Shown here: positions 46,384-60,278 of the stretch, piece after piece
Layout: each line of letters opens with the position of its first letter
Position numbering within the stretch: position 1 is the stretch's first letter
NCBI GenBank assembly: GCA_009103225.1
Contig: RHPI01001327.1
Coordinates: 132,722-196,721, forward strand
DNA length: 64,000 nt
From: Chlorokybus atmophyticus
Taxonomy: Eukaryota > Streptophyta > Chlorokybophyceae > Chlorokybales > Chlorokybaceae
Direction: 5' to 3'
The notes under the pieces: generated by a model
Seen by the model: only the letters and a program-made list of their open reading frames with translations
What the model was told of the DNA's origin: nothing
Databases searched by the model: none
Position numbers and translations under genes: made by a program

Positions 46384-46517
46384 AGGTTTTCAACGTCCTC
46401 GTTGAACTCAAGTTGATCAGGCTTGATTTCGAGTAATTGCAACAAGTGAGATAGCAGGAAATGACAGAGTGGTAATGAAACTGCACTGCCAGTCTGTCAT
46501 AAAACCAAGCCCACAGT

Positions 46518-46700
46518 TTATGGGACAGGACATGAATCCCAATAAGCTCGAAGCAACTCGCGGCAGTGCGCAAGATGCCTGTCGGGCTCCCAACTGTTAT
46601 GTTCCGGGCCATACCCTTTCCATTTCACCAAATAGCGAGTTGCGCGTCCTCGACCATTTAGCTTATGGTTCAATATAGCTTCCACCTCGTATTCGAGCTC
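46518..46700 (-). pseudogene. Chromodomain of the retroelement, out of frame with pol
   Basis: A frame different from pol encodes a typical chromodomain: [31 protein letters not shown], then ELLRAYW, ending at a TAA at 46520-46518. It overlaps the last 31 bases of the pol frame. A one-base indel near 46700-46715 would account for the split. Chromodomains target chromovirus integrases to chromatin marks, so this copy probably lacks targeted integration. Confidence 0.8.
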
Positions 46701-49700
46701 GCGCTGTCGCTGTCCACCTCAACTGGCGGTGGTGGAGGCTGTGTTCTACCGTCTGAGCGGTAAGGTTTCAACAAGCTTACATGAAACACGTTGTGTATAC
46801 GCACACTTGGGGGCAATTGCAGTCGATAAGCGTGCGTACCAACTCTATCAGTGATAGAGAAAGGACCTAACCATCGGGGCAGCAACTTGCGAGCACCCGT
46901 ACCTTTGATGGTTAAGTTTTTTGCATTAAGCAAAACTTTATCGCCGACATCGAAAGTGGCCTTTTTTCGATGTGTATCAGCATAAGCTTTTTGCCTGTCC
47001 TGTGCTTCTGACAGACACAGCTTGGCTCGAGCCAAATTTTCTTGCATATTAGTGGCAAATTCCTTTGCCGCTGGCACAGTCAGGGCAATGCGAGGTACAC
47101 GCAATGACGCTGGTGTGTTTGGGCGAATCCCATAATTCAAGAAAAATGGGGTTTCCTTTACACTTTCTTGCCACGCGTTGTTCACAGCGAACTCTGCCAT
47201 TGGCAAGTACCTGTCCCAATCAGCATGATTAGGAGCCACATAGTGGCGAAGCATTTCTTCCAGTATTTGATTTGCTCGCTCAGTTTGACCGTCCGTTTGC
47301 GGGTGGAAAGCAGTCGACATGCTTTGTTTTACCCCCAACAATTCACAGACTTCTCGCCAAAACTTGGAGACAAAACGAGGATCACGATCTGTGACAAGTT
47401 CACGCGGTATACCGTGAACGCGAAAGACCGTGGACACAAATAAGTGTGCCAAGTCCCGTGCACTTACAGTTGTGCAACACGGGGCAAAATGCACCATTTT
47501 AGTCAAACGGTCGACAAAAACCACAATAGCAGTGTATTTAGCTGCTGTTTCAGGTAGGTCAGTAATCAAATCCATACTGACACTATCCCACTTTTGTTCT
47601 GGAATTGCCAATGGTTTAAGCAATCCCGCTTGTTTTTGTCGTAGTGGCTTATTACGTTGACACACGTCACATGTGCGAACATATTGATCCACGTCAGCTG
47701 ACATTGACGGCCACCAGTATAACTGTTGCGCAGATTTGAGTGTTTTGTGTTTCCCCAAATGCCCAGCATACGGCGGGTCATGCACTGAATGTAAGCATTG
47801 CTTACGCAAGTCGCCCGAGTTGGGAATTGCCAACTGCTCCCCTTTATACCACAGATTGCTAACAGCAGTAAGCTGTTGCAAGTTGGTTTGACTGCTAAAC
47901 CAATCATCTGAGTTATAACCTGTGGACACTTCTTTTATGAAAGGAACTTTAGGCTGTTGTACATTACGCGTACTACGAGAGCGCGTAAGTGCCAAAAGAG
48001 CAGGGCTGCGACTTAGTGGATCCGCCACATTGGTGCGACCCGGACGGTATTGCCAAGTGAAAGTGAAACGAGAAATGAATTTATTCCACCTAGCTTGCCG
48101 CCTCGACAGATTTTGTTGCGTATGAAAGAATGTGAGCGGGTTGTGATCAGTAATCACTAAAAACTCCACCCCTTCCAAGTAGCAACGCCATGTGCGCAGC
48201 GCGTGCACCACCCCGAGCAATTCTTGCTCAGTGGTTGTGTAATTACGTTCAGCAGGAATGAACTTTCTGCTTTCATATGCACATGGTCTGTCATCTTGTA
48301 GAAGGACTGCCCCACACCCAATGGTGGAAGCATCACTGATCACCACAAAAGGCTTGGTGTGGTCGGGGAAGGCTAACACAGGGGCTTGTGTTAATGCATC
48401 TTTAATGCGAGTAAAAGCAACCTCGTGTGTCCCCGTCCACACAAATTTAACATCTTTTCTTAGTAAAGATGTTAAAGAAATTGCCATGCCAGAATATGCT
48501 CGCATGAACTTGCGGAAATAATTGGCTAGCCCCAAGAAAGCACGTAACTGATGTACATCCTTGGGTGGCGGCCAATCCTTTACCGCACACACCTTTTGAG
48601 GATCTGGTTTCAATCCTTCTTTGTTAATCACATGCCCTAAAAAGGGTAGTTCATCCTTTGCAAAGTTGCATTTGGACAGGTTGGCATAGAATTTGTGTTC
48701 GAGTAACTTAGCTAGAACCAATTCCACATGCCTGTGGTGGTCCTCCCGGGTTTTGCTGAACACAATAATGTCGTCTAGATATACCAGTACAAACTTGTAC
48801 AATTCATCAGCAAATACCGCGTTTATTGCTGTCTGAAATGTAGCCGGTGCATTTGTTAACCCAAATGGTAACACTTTATACTCAAAGTGTCCTAATGGGG
48901 TGCGAAATGCAGTTTTTTGTATATCCGACGGGTGGATTCTGATTTGATGATAACTACTGGTCAAATTCAGCGTGCTGAACACTGTTGCACCTGACAGCTT
49001 ATCAAACAAATCATCAATTTGAGGCAAAGGGTATCTGTTTTTCACAGTGACCTTGTTCAACGCACGGTAATCAATACACATGCGTAGCTTGCCATTCTTT
49101 TTGGGCACGAACAAAATTGGTGCACCAAAAGGAGATATGCTCTTTGTTATTAAACCTTTGTTCAATAACTCTTTGAGCTGTTTTTCCATCTCCGCGTGTT
49201 CTAAAGGACTTAGCCTGTATATAGGCCGCCAAGGTGGCTTTGCCCCCTCCTCTAACGGAATGGTATGATGTATGTTTCGATCGGGAGGCAACTCTGGGAG
49301 TTCATCCTGAAATACATCTGCGTATTGTTCCGTAAGTGACTGCACCACAGGGTCACTGATAGCCTGTTCAGCAGGTGTTTCCACCTGTCGTAAGTGCAGT
49401 AAGTATACTTCCTCACGTTTACGCATGCAACGTTTCAATTGCATAGCAGAGAGGAGCGGAACATTATCGCGTGGTATACGTGCGAGTACAGATGCTGTTA
49501 AAGTCATCCTACGTTTCCCTTTACGAAGGGTGCACGTATTGGCTCGAGAGTCTAATTGTAAACCTGCTTCAGTGTGCCATTGTTCCCCTAAAACAACATC
49601 CACCCCGGGGATACCAATATCCACCACGATGAAGGCTGGTCGGGTTATATGGCCATTAATAACAAAACGCCCTTTTACCTCTCCCATTGCATTGAGAGTG

Positions 49701-50254
49701 GAACCAGCAGCACGTACATATGACGTGACTGGTGTGAAAGGAATGTTATTACGTTTCACCCAAGCATGTTCAACAAAGTTATGGTTTGCACCAGTATCAA
49801 TCAATGCTGTACATGGTGTACCCATAAGTTGACTCTCAAATCTCCATTTGAGTGGCACTGAGTGACCATCAAATGTAGCTAATATCGGAGTGCCGTGATT
49901 GGTAGCAGACTTGATAAAGATCACTTGCAATGGTGAAGCTCCTGTATCTTTGCGTGAGAGTTGCATGATTACTTCTCCCCCTTTCAACAATCGCGACCAC
50001 GGGCCATGATATCGAGGGATAACTACACATGCAGTGACAGCATGTTGTAATTGCAACTCGTGTAAGTGCTTAACAGCAGTTACTAATTCAGAGAATGGAA
50101 CATTGATTAAAACACAACCGTTTGCATTTCTCAACACAGGTGGTGTGCTCATATCAGTCCATACATCTGATACATCGCAAAGAGAGGAAACTTTATCAAG
50201 AAGTACAGAGTTTTTAAAGTTGTTCTGCTCGACTGAGCTACCAACCACGGACAA
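46670..50254 (-). CDS. Ty3/gypsy Pol: protease, reverse transcriptase, RNase H, integrase
   Basis: An intronless frame of 1194 codons. Protease: [12 protein letters not shown] (about residue 160). Reverse transcriptase: core with [13 protein letters not shown]. RNase [26 protein letters not shown] and ITDHNPL. Integrase: HHCC zinc region ([20 protein letters not shown]), DDE residues in [16 protein letters not shown] and [17 protein letters not shown], and a C-terminal GPY/F-like module ending [12 protein letters not shown]. No stop codon occurs within these domains. The frame begins immediately after the gag UAG in the same reading frame, and no ATG is needed if UAG is read through. The expected chromodomain lies in another frame beyond the end. 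Composition is AT-richer and free of introns compared with neighbouring genes. Confidence 0.97.
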   Translation of the reverse strand: MSVVGSSVEQNNFKNSVLLDKVSSLCDVSDVWTDMSTPPVLRNANGCVLINVPFSELVTAVKHLHELQLQHAVTACVVIPRYHGPWSRLLKGGEVIMQLSRKDTGASPLQVIFIKSATNHGTPILATFDGHSVPLKWRFESQLMGTPCTALIDTGANHNFVEHAWVKRNNIPFTPVTSYVRAAGSTLNAMGEVKGRFVINGHITRPAFIVVDIGIPGVDVVLGEQWHTEAGLQLDSRANTCTLRKGKRRMTLTASVLARIPRDNVPLLSAMQLKRCMRKREEVYLLHLRQVETPAEQAISDPVVQSLTEQYADVFQDELPELPPDRNIHHTIPLEEGAKPPWRPIYRLSPLEHAEMEKQLKELLNKGLITKSISPFGAPILFVPKKNGKLRMCIDYRALNKVTVKNRYPLPQIDDLFDKLSGATVFSTLNLTSSYHQIRIHPSDIQKTAFRTPLGHFEYKVLPFGLTNAPATFQTAINAVFADELYKFVLVYLDDIIVFSKTREDHHRHVELVLAKLLEHKFYANLSKCNFAKDELPFLGHVINKEGLKPDPQKVCAVKDWPPPKDVHQLRAFLGLANYFRKFMRAYSGMAISLTSLLRKDVKFVWTGTHEVAFTRIKDALTQAPVLAFPDHTKPFVVISDASTIGCGAVLLQDDRPCAYESRKFIPAERNYTTTEQELLGVVHALRTWRCYLEGVEFLVITDHNPLTFFHTQQNLSRRQARWNKFISRFTFTWQYRPGRTNVADPLSRSPALLALTRSRSTRNVQQPKVPFIKEVSTGYNSDDWFSSQTNLQQLTAVSNLWYKGEQLAIPNSGDLRKQCLHSVHDPPYAGHLGKHKTLKSAQQLYWWPSMSADVDQYVRTCDVCQRNKPLRQKQAGLLKPLAIPEQKWDSVSMDLITDLPETAAKYTAIVVFVDRLTKMVHFAPCCTTVSARDLAHLFVSTVFRVHGIPRELVTDRDPRFVSKFWREVCELLGVKQSMSTAFHPQTDGQTERANQILEEMLRHYVAPNHADWDRYLPMAEFAVNNAWQESVKETPFFLNYGIRPNTPASLRVPRIALTVPAAKEFATNMQENLARAKLCLSEAQDRQKAYADTHRKKATFDVGDKVLLNAKNLTIKGTGARKLLPRWLGPFSITDRVGTHAYRLQLPPSVRIHNVFHVSLLKPYRSDGRTQPPPPPVEVDSDSASSNTRWKLY

Positions 50255-50257
50255 TTC

Positions 50258-51433
50258 CTATTTCTTTTCTCTCTGCTGCTTGGCCTTCTGTGCATTCTGT
50301 TTTGCATAGCACGTAGCCTCCCCATGACCTGTCTTCTTGCAGAAACTGCAAGTGATGATGGATTTGGCCGCATTGTAGGGGCCAGCAGGGTGAGATGGTT
50401 TCGCCTTTTTCACAAAAGGTTTGTTGCCAGTGGCCGGGCGCTTTGCAGCTGAAACCGGGGCTGCCTCTTTTGCCGTGGTTTGCATGTTGGCGTGAGAGCG
50501 TTTTACACTGTCCACAGCAGCAACCATCTGCATCAGCATTGGTAAATCCGTCGAGGCCCACTCTTGCAAACTCGCGGGGTTGACGGCCACATGCTGCACG
50601 AGATCTGTGTCCAAGCCACGTCTGAACATATCCAGCTGATCAGCATCACTGATAGGTAGTTTGCCAGCATTGATCTTGCTGACAAACGACTGAAAATCCT
50701 GGATATACTGCTGAACCGGACGCCGATTCTGACGCAGGTTGTGCAACTGGTTGCGAGCAACCTGGGCGAGATCTGCGCCACCATAGTGCTGCTCCATGAA
50801 AAAGCATAACTGATTTACTTCCCGCCCGAGGTTTGTATCCCGTTGCTTACGGCGGTACCACTCTGCCAGAGCATCTTTTGGGATCAGCAACTCAGCTACA
50901 CGCAATCTCCCCTCCTCAGAAATGTGAAGGGAGTTGACATAGTGTCGCAACTTTACAAGCCAGTCGAAGATGGCCGCTTGCTTGTTGGGAACAAACTCGG
51001 CAGGACGAGCAAGTGCTTGAACATGTGGACCACCGTCAGCACGCTGCAGACGCTCGATCATATTCAGAACACGTTTGCCTTCACCCATCTGCCCCTCCCA
51101 ATCTCGCCCCATAAAGGTGGTGAGCTTTGAAACTTTTTCTGCCAATAGGAAGAGAAAGTTCACGAATGAGACAATTGCCTCACGAGGGTCCTGATCATAG
51201 GTGCTAAGGAAATGCTCCATCAAGTCCTGCTGTGTCATGCGAATAGAAAACTCAGGGAATATAGAAGGTGATCTATCATCCACTGAAGCTTCCGCAGCTT
51301 TAGCAGCTTGAGACTCATCAGGTGCATCATCCGGATTCGGAATATCTTCCATGGATGGAAATTCCTCCTCACGGGAAAGTTGCTCTTTTTCTGAGCTCTC
51401 CCCTTTTGAGGTGGGCACCGAGTTTTCTTCCAT
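50258..51433 (-). CDS. Ty3/gypsy Gag with zinc knuckle
   Basis: 391 codons from the first ATG (MEENSVPTSKGE). The frame stays open upstream to 51511, across the junction into the inverted LTR, so the natural start may have been lost. An acidic N-terminal region is followed by a capsid-like retrotransposon Gag segment (LRHYVNSLHISEEGRLRVAE, NLGREVNQLCFFMEQHYGG, RRPVQQYIQDFQSFVSKIN). A CX2CX4HX4C knuckle (CSFCKKTGHGEATC) lies near the end for RNA binding. The frame closes with a single UAG (50260-50258), after which pol continues in the same frame. Confidence 0.93.
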   Translation of the reverse strand: MEENSVPTSKGESSEKEQLSREEEFPSMEDIPNPDDAPDESQAAKAAEASVDDRSPSIFPEFSIRMTQQDLMEHFLSTYDQDPREAIVSFVNFLFLLAEKVSKLTTFMGRDWEGQMGEGKRVLNMIERLQRADGGPHVQALARPAEFVPNKQAAIFDWLVKLRHYVNSLHISEEGRLRVAELLIPKDALAEWYRRKQRDTNLGREVNQLCFFMEQHYGGADLAQVARNQLHNLRQNRRPVQQYIQDFQSFVSKINAGKLPISDADQLDMFRRGLDTDLVQHVAVNPASLQEWASTDLPMLMQMVAAVDSVKRSHANMQTTAKEAAPVSAAKRPATGNKPFVKKAKPSHPAGPYNAAKSIITCSFCKKTGHGEATCYAKQNAQKAKQQREKK

Positions 51434-51497
51434 TTGCCTCACACGTGGAGAGGCCGCCTCTTTGATAGGTGGCTTCAACGTGGAGGTAGCGAAGGAA

Positions 51498-52023
51498 TGT
51501 AACGGGAGCAATGATAATAGGGGTATTATTGCTACCTGAATAACACATTTTGTATGAATAAGTATTTAAATATGCTTATTTATACTTCTTTTCTACGGTT
51601 CCTCGCTTATTAAAGGCTATGATGCTTTATCATAGCTTAAATAAGTCCCAATGGGTGTAGAACCGCTTATTCAAGCCTATTTAGTGTCACATTTGATATA
51701 ATGTGATCACTATCTCGTTAGGTACCTTACGATAGGTATCTTTGGATAGGTACCTTATCGATAGGTACCTTGTCTGAGCTATGATTGGCTCACGCTAAAT
51801 TTCCTTTCTACCCTATCTGTAGGGTCGATGTCTAGTTGTGAGTTAATTATCGAGAGTTATATAGTTGATATACTCTTGATATAAAAGGTCACATCAATCT
51901 GATGTGGGGACTTTCAGTTCTCTGCTCAGTGGCGGCCACGCCGTTGAAAGGCTTGTCATAGGCGGTGTGGGTGTTGGGGTAGAGGATTGAAGGGGCATCA
52001 CCGGCGACGGTGGTGCTGTTACA
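51498..52023 (+). repeat. 5' LTR in plus orientation, facing the other LTR
   Basis: It begins TGTAACGGGAGC and ends GGTGCTGTTACA, 526 bases, the same length as the left LTR but inverted. It is followed directly by a primer-binding site on the + strand, so it is built as a 5' LTR of a + strand element. It is joined on its left to gag antisense sequence (GCGAAGGAA). Confidence 0.9.
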
Positions 52024-52024
52024 T

Positions 52025-52057
52025 TGGTATCGGAGCTTGAGACCCGGGTTCGATTCC
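52025..52057 (+). promoter_or_regulatory. Primer-binding site, initiator-Met tRNA type
   Basis: TGGTATCGGAGC starts one base after the LTR and differs by one base from the plant initiator-Met tRNA primer site (TGGTATCAGAGC). The following GACCCGGGTTCGATTCC extends the T-arm complement, as in many plant Ty3/gypsy elements. Confidence 0.8.
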
Positions 52058-52391
52058 TGCCTCGCATACGAATTCCGCGGTCGTTGTTTCTCGATCCAAT
52101 AATCGTAAATGGTCACTTTATGAGTGCCATCATCGATTGGTCACGACTTGCCTAATGGCAGTCGCGCCGAGCTGACCAGTTCAGTCGGCGCGGCAGAGCG
52201 CGACCTGCCTATCGCGGCGACGCGACCTGTGGGGCCGGCAGCGGCGCGCTATGCGCGCGCTGACCGGTATGGGCCTATATTGGCCGGTCCTTGGCTGTGG
52301 GGCCGGTGACCGACCCTAACAAACCCCTTGGGTAATTCCCCAGCTGACCGCGCAGCTGCCGAGGACGTCAGCGTTCTTAAGTGGGGGGGAA
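52058..52391 (+). other. Internal remnant of the plus-orientation element, ending in a polypurine tract
   Basis: About 330 bases between the primer-binding site and AAGTGGGGGGGAA (to 52391). No gag or pol homology is left, so this half is an internally deleted, non-autonomous element. It includes CGCGGC/GACCGGT-rich sequence. Confidence 0.6.
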
Positions 52392-52469
52392 TGTAACGGG
52401 AAGGTACATTAATTACCACAAATCGACCATAAAAGCACCAAGTCTTTTGTGGTCGAGTGGGCTGTGACA
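52392..52469 (+). repeat. 78-bp LTR-like terminal segment
   Basis: It starts TGTAACGGGA, like the full LTR, immediately after a polypurine tract. It diverges after ten bases and ends GTGGGCTGTGACA, followed by GAATG. It is interpreted as a heavily deleted or recombinant 3' LTR. The end is inferred from the TG...CA pattern and the matching GAATG at the far left border. Confidence 0.5.
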
Positions 52470-52474
52470 GAATG

Positions 52475-54085
52475 TATAAGCGAACCACTTAGGTACTGCA
52501 TACACCTAAGCAGTTGAACTCTCATACAATCATGCTGTCAACATAGCAGCCTGAGAGTGAGCATGCCTTGCCTCAGGCGTGACACATCACTAACAACACA
52601 TACGAGACATCGTATCATATGTCGTTAATTTATTGATTCCCAAACTCTCCATTCTTGCAAACAGCATGCATATGAAAGCATGGTACACCCGGCGTGATCA
52701 CCATGTTTATTATATATATTAAGGACCTCATATACCTTACATTATTATCAAAATTGTAGGGTTCAAAGTGTGGCACCCATTAACCTTTTAACTCCTTCAA
52801 GTTTTAGACCTTGATATTGTTCTTTACGGCTCGAGTTGTGCGCGCGCGAGGGCGTGTGTGCATGTGTACGAGCTCACATGCATGCATGCGTGTGTCGCTG
52901 TGGATTCGTGCATGTGTGTGCATGCGTGAGTTCGTGTGCGTGCTTTTAAACGGGGGTGTGCGCGTGCATGCATTGACCCATGCACACATTGTCGCATGCA
53001 CGCACGACTCGACTCGACATTACATTCATCAGATGCATGTAAATGCGTGTTGATGTGCGTGTGTGCACATGTATGTAGAGAAAAAGGCGCATCACTTCTA
53101 CTAATCTTTTTGAAGCTTTCAATGTGGCACATCTGCACTTCTTACCGCTAGCTTGTATTATTTCGCATCTCCACCTGCTGTCGCAAGGGCGCGCATGCTT
53201 AATTGCTTGCAAGCACGAAGAGCAAATGATGTGCGTGCATGCGTGCATTGCAGCTTACCACGTGATATGTACATGTAAGTGAGCACGTGGGTGCATGCGT
53301 GAGTGTGCTTTCAATAGCAATACGTGTGCGAACATGTGAGTATGTGTACACTGAGGTTATGTATATGCTTGCGCAACCGATGCAAAGGCCTTTGCATTGC
53401 AATGTTGACAAACAAACGAAACGATGTTGTTTGTGCAAGACGGAATGATGTGAATTGCAAGTTTTGAATGCCAAGGACAACATTGTAAAGTGCAATTGTC
53501 ATGATATGTAACGAAAAAATAATTCTTCAATATTATATATCAATGTATAATAATTGTGAGTATTATACATTGCACAAACAAGATGAGATTATGACTACGA
53601 CATGACAATAATGGATGCGTGCGTGGCTTGCATTACGTGTCACAAATAGGTAAATTGCAATTGTATTATAACATGCAACATATGAACGAATACGCGTCAT
53701 GGAACGGAATTCAATCGTGGTGTACACACATGCACAGTTGCAGTAAGTGTACTTCGATACGAATCATGGATACACGCTTTTTCGCACTAACTTGCTGAAT
53801 ATGGTTGTCTTATGATACCAACAAAGCCACTACTTGGTGTGATGATTAAAGAAGCATCATTGGCCACCTATCGGCTATGGTCGTTGAAATCGTCGGAGTT
53901 TTCAACTTGGAAACACACTGAAGCTCGCTCGTGTGCTTGCATGCTTATGCGGTTCAAGCGCAGAATGCTTACATGCAGAATAAGCCACTGCTGCTCTCAA
54001 CGCCAGCAGCAGCAGCAGTAACAGGGAGAGCGGCGGCGGCGGCGGCGGCGGAGGACGGGGTGCACACACATACGGACACACGCAC
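52475..54085. other. Intergenic region upstream of CSN7
   Basis: It contains a TG/CG-rich tract at 52837-53080, an AT-rich stretch at 53510-53580, and a CAGCAGCAG/GGCGGCGG stretch just before the CSN7 start (54003-54053). No gene was recognised. Confidence 0.45.
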
Positions 54086-56430
54086 ATGGAGGTGGAGGCG
54101 AAGCAGGCAGAGGTTCTGGAGAGCTTCTGCCTGCTGGCCAAGGGCGCCCGTGGCAGGGCTTGCACACAGGTTGGCAGTTGTTGTTGTTGTTGTTGTTGTC
54201 GGTTGTTTTTTTAAGGTGGAGTCTATGACTTGCAGTTGGTAATTTGCAGCTGAGGTCGCTAGAAGTTGTCGCTGTCGCTGTTGTTGCAGTGGTTTGCTAA
54301 GCTGCAACAAGAGCGGCAACGCCAACTTTGTTATACGTGTCAAGCATTTGTTAAACAGCGTTGCATGAGAAAAAAGGGAGGGGGCTTTGGAACGTGGCCA
54401 TTTTTACAAGCCTAGTCAAGATATGTATCCTTTACACGTCAGGTTATTCTCTGCGTTACATGTATATATAATAAAATTGAACATTAACTGCGCACTTTCC
54501 GCTTATCTATGCTGCAGCTCATCACAGAGGCGACGTCACATCCAGGACTCTTTGCATTTGGCGAACTGCTTGACGCGCCGTCAATATCAGAGGTAAATGC
54601 AATGCATGAGATCTCTCGCTAAGGAGTTTACTAATTGATGCGTCACTTTGTTCCATCATGTCGCTCTCATGCTTCATGCATTCATGAATGTACGTTTAGC
54701 GCATGCAAATCTCACACGGTGTTTTGAAACATTGTCTTAAGCATAGGGCATGGCATGATGTTGTCATAATCCGCATTGCTTTGTTATCCACTTGATCAAC
54801 TTTGCCATGCATTGATTGTAATAAGCACATTGCAAGCAGTCCGGAGGCTTGCTGCTAAATTTTAAGTGAAACATTACAACTGATACAGTATAACCTACTT
54901 GCTGCATAGGTTTGTCAGCATGTTGCAACCGAAGCTATTGTGAAGTCTTTACGCAAAGCATTTGTCATAGCATTACAGCAAGTGGCACTGTGTCTGTGAA
55001 GACACTTATAATGAGATATGTCATGAAACAATGAACGTGTGATTGAGGCAGCTATGTGATTGTTCCGCAGCTCGAAGGCACCGAACACGCGCCGCATTTG
55101 CAGCTGTTGCGCCTTTTTGCACATGGCACCTGGGGCAATTACAAAGGTACTGGGTCATTTAACAACTACCACAATCTCAAAGCTGCTGCATTGTCGCGTT
55201 GCATGCAATTGTCTATGACACAACACATCTGTGTATGTGTATTTTCAGCTCTATCAAGTGAATTGCCGCCGCTTTTGCCCGCGCAGACGCTTAAACTGAA
55301 GCAGTTAACCGTTGTCTCGCTCGCAGATCACAGCAAAGTGAGTTGAACGTAGTTGTTGCTGTTACTGTTGTTATTGTCACGGCTTTGTTGCAGCTGATAC
55401 TTCACACAGGTTCTTTCTTATGACCTGCTTATGCGGGAGCTTGATGTGAGCAGCATACGTGACCTTGAGGACTTGCTTATCAACGACTGCATGTATGTGG
55501 TAAGACAGTTGTTGGTACTAACAGAAACCAACGAGTATTGTTCATGCGTGCAACAACACATATTACTAATGGATGCGCTGATGTGCTAACATTGCGTGAC
55601 ACTATTGCTTGTAAACAGGGAATCCTTAGGGGCAAGCTTGATCAGCGTAGCAGGTGCTTTGAGGTGAGAAATCAGAATAACACACATATAAATATGTAAC
55701 ATTGGAGTGGATACCAGTGAAGTCAATGCTGGTTGGTTTGTTGTGTGACGTATAGATTACTTAAATTGTTTGTGACAATGATGCTGGCCTTCTGTTTCTT
55801 GATGTGCACAGGTGCATTTTGCGGTCGGGCGCGACCTCCGGCCAGGACAGATAAATGAATTGATAGACTCCCTTCACAACTGGCAAGTGGCATGTGTGCT
55901 TTTGCGTTGTTGTGTAGCAGCTGTCTATGTCATATGCATCATCATTCATTGATTATATGAGTAAGTGTTTGTATTCTTACCTGCAGGGTGAGGACATCAG
56001 AGGAGCTTATGCAAAGCATAAGAGGTCAGATAAGTTGGGCCGCGGAAACCACGCAGGCTGGCGCGAAGCACAAAGCCACTGTGGAGGCCGTTGCCGAGGA
56101 GGTTCGCAAGAGCTTGAAGGTGAGTTGAGTTGTTGTATTGTGTGGTTTGTTTGACATGAGATTCGTAATGTTTGCATGGTGATGATGTCGTGTTATTCTT
56201 GTAGGCAGAACAAGACATGAAGAACCAGCCTGATGGGTTTGGTGATGGCGCGGCGTCCATGGATTATGTTGAAGAAGAGCGGCCCGGTCGACCGAAAAGG
56301 TGTGGGAAGAAGAACTGCTAGCAAACTTTTGTATGCCGTGTGCGTGTGCATGTGTGTGTACACTTGCGGTTTTTTGTTCAACTTACAAGCATTTTGTTGT
56401 GTGCTTATCATGATGTGCAGGAGACGATAA
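54086..56430 (+). CDS. CSN7: COP9 signalosome subunit 7
   Basis: Ten exons: 54086-54169, 54518-54592, 55071-55146, 55249-55337, 55410-55499, 55619-55663, 55812-55882, 55987-56119, 56205-56299, 56421-56430, giving 255 residues. CSN7 is a PCI-domain scaffold of the complex that removes NEDD8 from cullins in nucleus and cytosol. Conserved stretches: LITEATSHPGLFAFGELL, LEGTEHAPHLQLLRLFAHGT, LKLKQLTVVSLAD, VLSYDLLMRELDVSSIRDLE, GILRGKLDQ, FAVGRDLRPGQINELI. The C-terminal helix is charged and the last exon holds only ten coding bases, completing a basic PKRRR tail. The intron after 55882 starts with GC (CTG|GCAAGT), the second GC-AG intron in the window. The start at 54086 gives a clean MEVEAKQAEVLESF helix. 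Confidence 0.93.
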
Positions 56431-57420
56431 TGGCACACAGACGTGATCGTGGTGGTGTCGTGCATGCGGGTTTAGTGTAACAACATCTGTCTCACCTGAC
56501 ATCAACATTCGTGGCGATCTAGGGCATTTGCAGCAGCAGTGCAGCGCAGGTCGGAAACATGCAGCGTACTTGGGTGCCCATCAGATGTGTATGTAAAAGC
56601 GCTTCTCAGCACAAACGGTTCGCTCATGGTGTACGTGCATTCAGCAAATCGTGGCATGCATGCATGCATGCAAAACTGCATGCAGCCACTTCTTCGAATT
56701 ATGCATGGTGGAGGTTCGGTCAACAAGAAAAAGAGAGCACAGTATGGTTGTTGTGGTACACGCAGCTATGCACATATTCTGCATGGAGATTTTATGTGGT
56801 TATTTGCATCAGACCACAAATGGTCATGGGCTCGCTCACAATGCGTCAAGATGTTAAACAATGTCGAGTCAGAACTGCAAAACCACACCCGGAAAACTTG
56901 CCAGCTGTGCAGAGCGGTGGTTACATGCACGAGCTGAAGCAGACATTCCTGCACTGTTGACCACCTATCAGGAGTGTGCTATCATGGGAGTTCATTCATG
57001 TCAATAGCAACATTTATAAGTGCGGCTTGTTAAGCCGCACTTTGACCAACCCTCTATCGTCTTCCTTTGCATTTTTCATTTTGTGTTCTGCTTGCTTTTT
57101 TTCAGCCATTAAATATGCTGGGCTTATCAGGGTTTGAAGCCAATACAAACAACATTGCTACCAACGCCTTTGACCACCCTCTCCCCACGAACGGCCGCAC
57201 CAGTTGCATATGACTTGCTGTACACAACTAGAACCACAGTCGTATGTAACTCGACCACCACAAAGCATTGTTATTACGGACAACACAAACCATGTGATGC
57301 AGCTCTGGTTGCGCACATGCAATCAGTCTGTTGCACATGTTCCATCGTTGTCTGAAATGTCGTGTATTTGTGCACGATCATGCACATCGTCTTCTGCTAC
57401 ACGAACAACTGCACACGCAC
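56431..57420. other. Tail-to-tail interval between CSN7 and DIM1
   Basis: It holds a GCATGCATGCATGC run near 56655-56672 and a tight hairpin at 57018-57042. Overlapping frames near 56539-56960 have no domain signal. Confidence 0.45.
57018..57042. repeat. 11-bp stem with 3-base loop
   Basis: AAGTGCGGCTT, GTT, AAGCCGCACTT: a perfect, GC-rich stem in the 3' interval shared by CSN7 and DIM1. It could mark a 3' end or processing site; this is not a known eukaryotic terminator form. Confidence 0.7.

Positions 57421-60278
<2,858 letters not shown>

Larger units (their letters stand above)
45840..52474 (-). mobile_element. Compound Ty3/gypsy chromovirus with inverted LTRs and GAATG target duplication
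   Basis: The unit is bordered by GAATG at 45840-45844 and 52470-52474, a plausible 5-bp target-site duplication. Order along +: LTR in minus orientation (45845-46370), minus-strand polypurine tract, pol and gag on the minus strand, LTR in plus orientation (51498-52023), plus-strand primer-binding site (52025 on), about 330 bases without coding, a plus-strand polypurine tract, and a 78-bp LTR-like end (52392-52469). The two 526-bp LTRs therefore face each other instead of being direct repeats. I spotted only six differences between them by eye, so the structure is young. An internal inversion by recombination between LTRs, or joining of two element copies before insertion, would explain it. 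An assembly error is the main alternative. Confidence 0.85.

Noticed and set aside
52025-52057. tRNA-like T-arm word GGTTCGATTCC suggested a tRNA gene.
   Set aside because: No acceptor or anticodon arm surrounds it; its position one base after an LTR makes it a primer-binding site.
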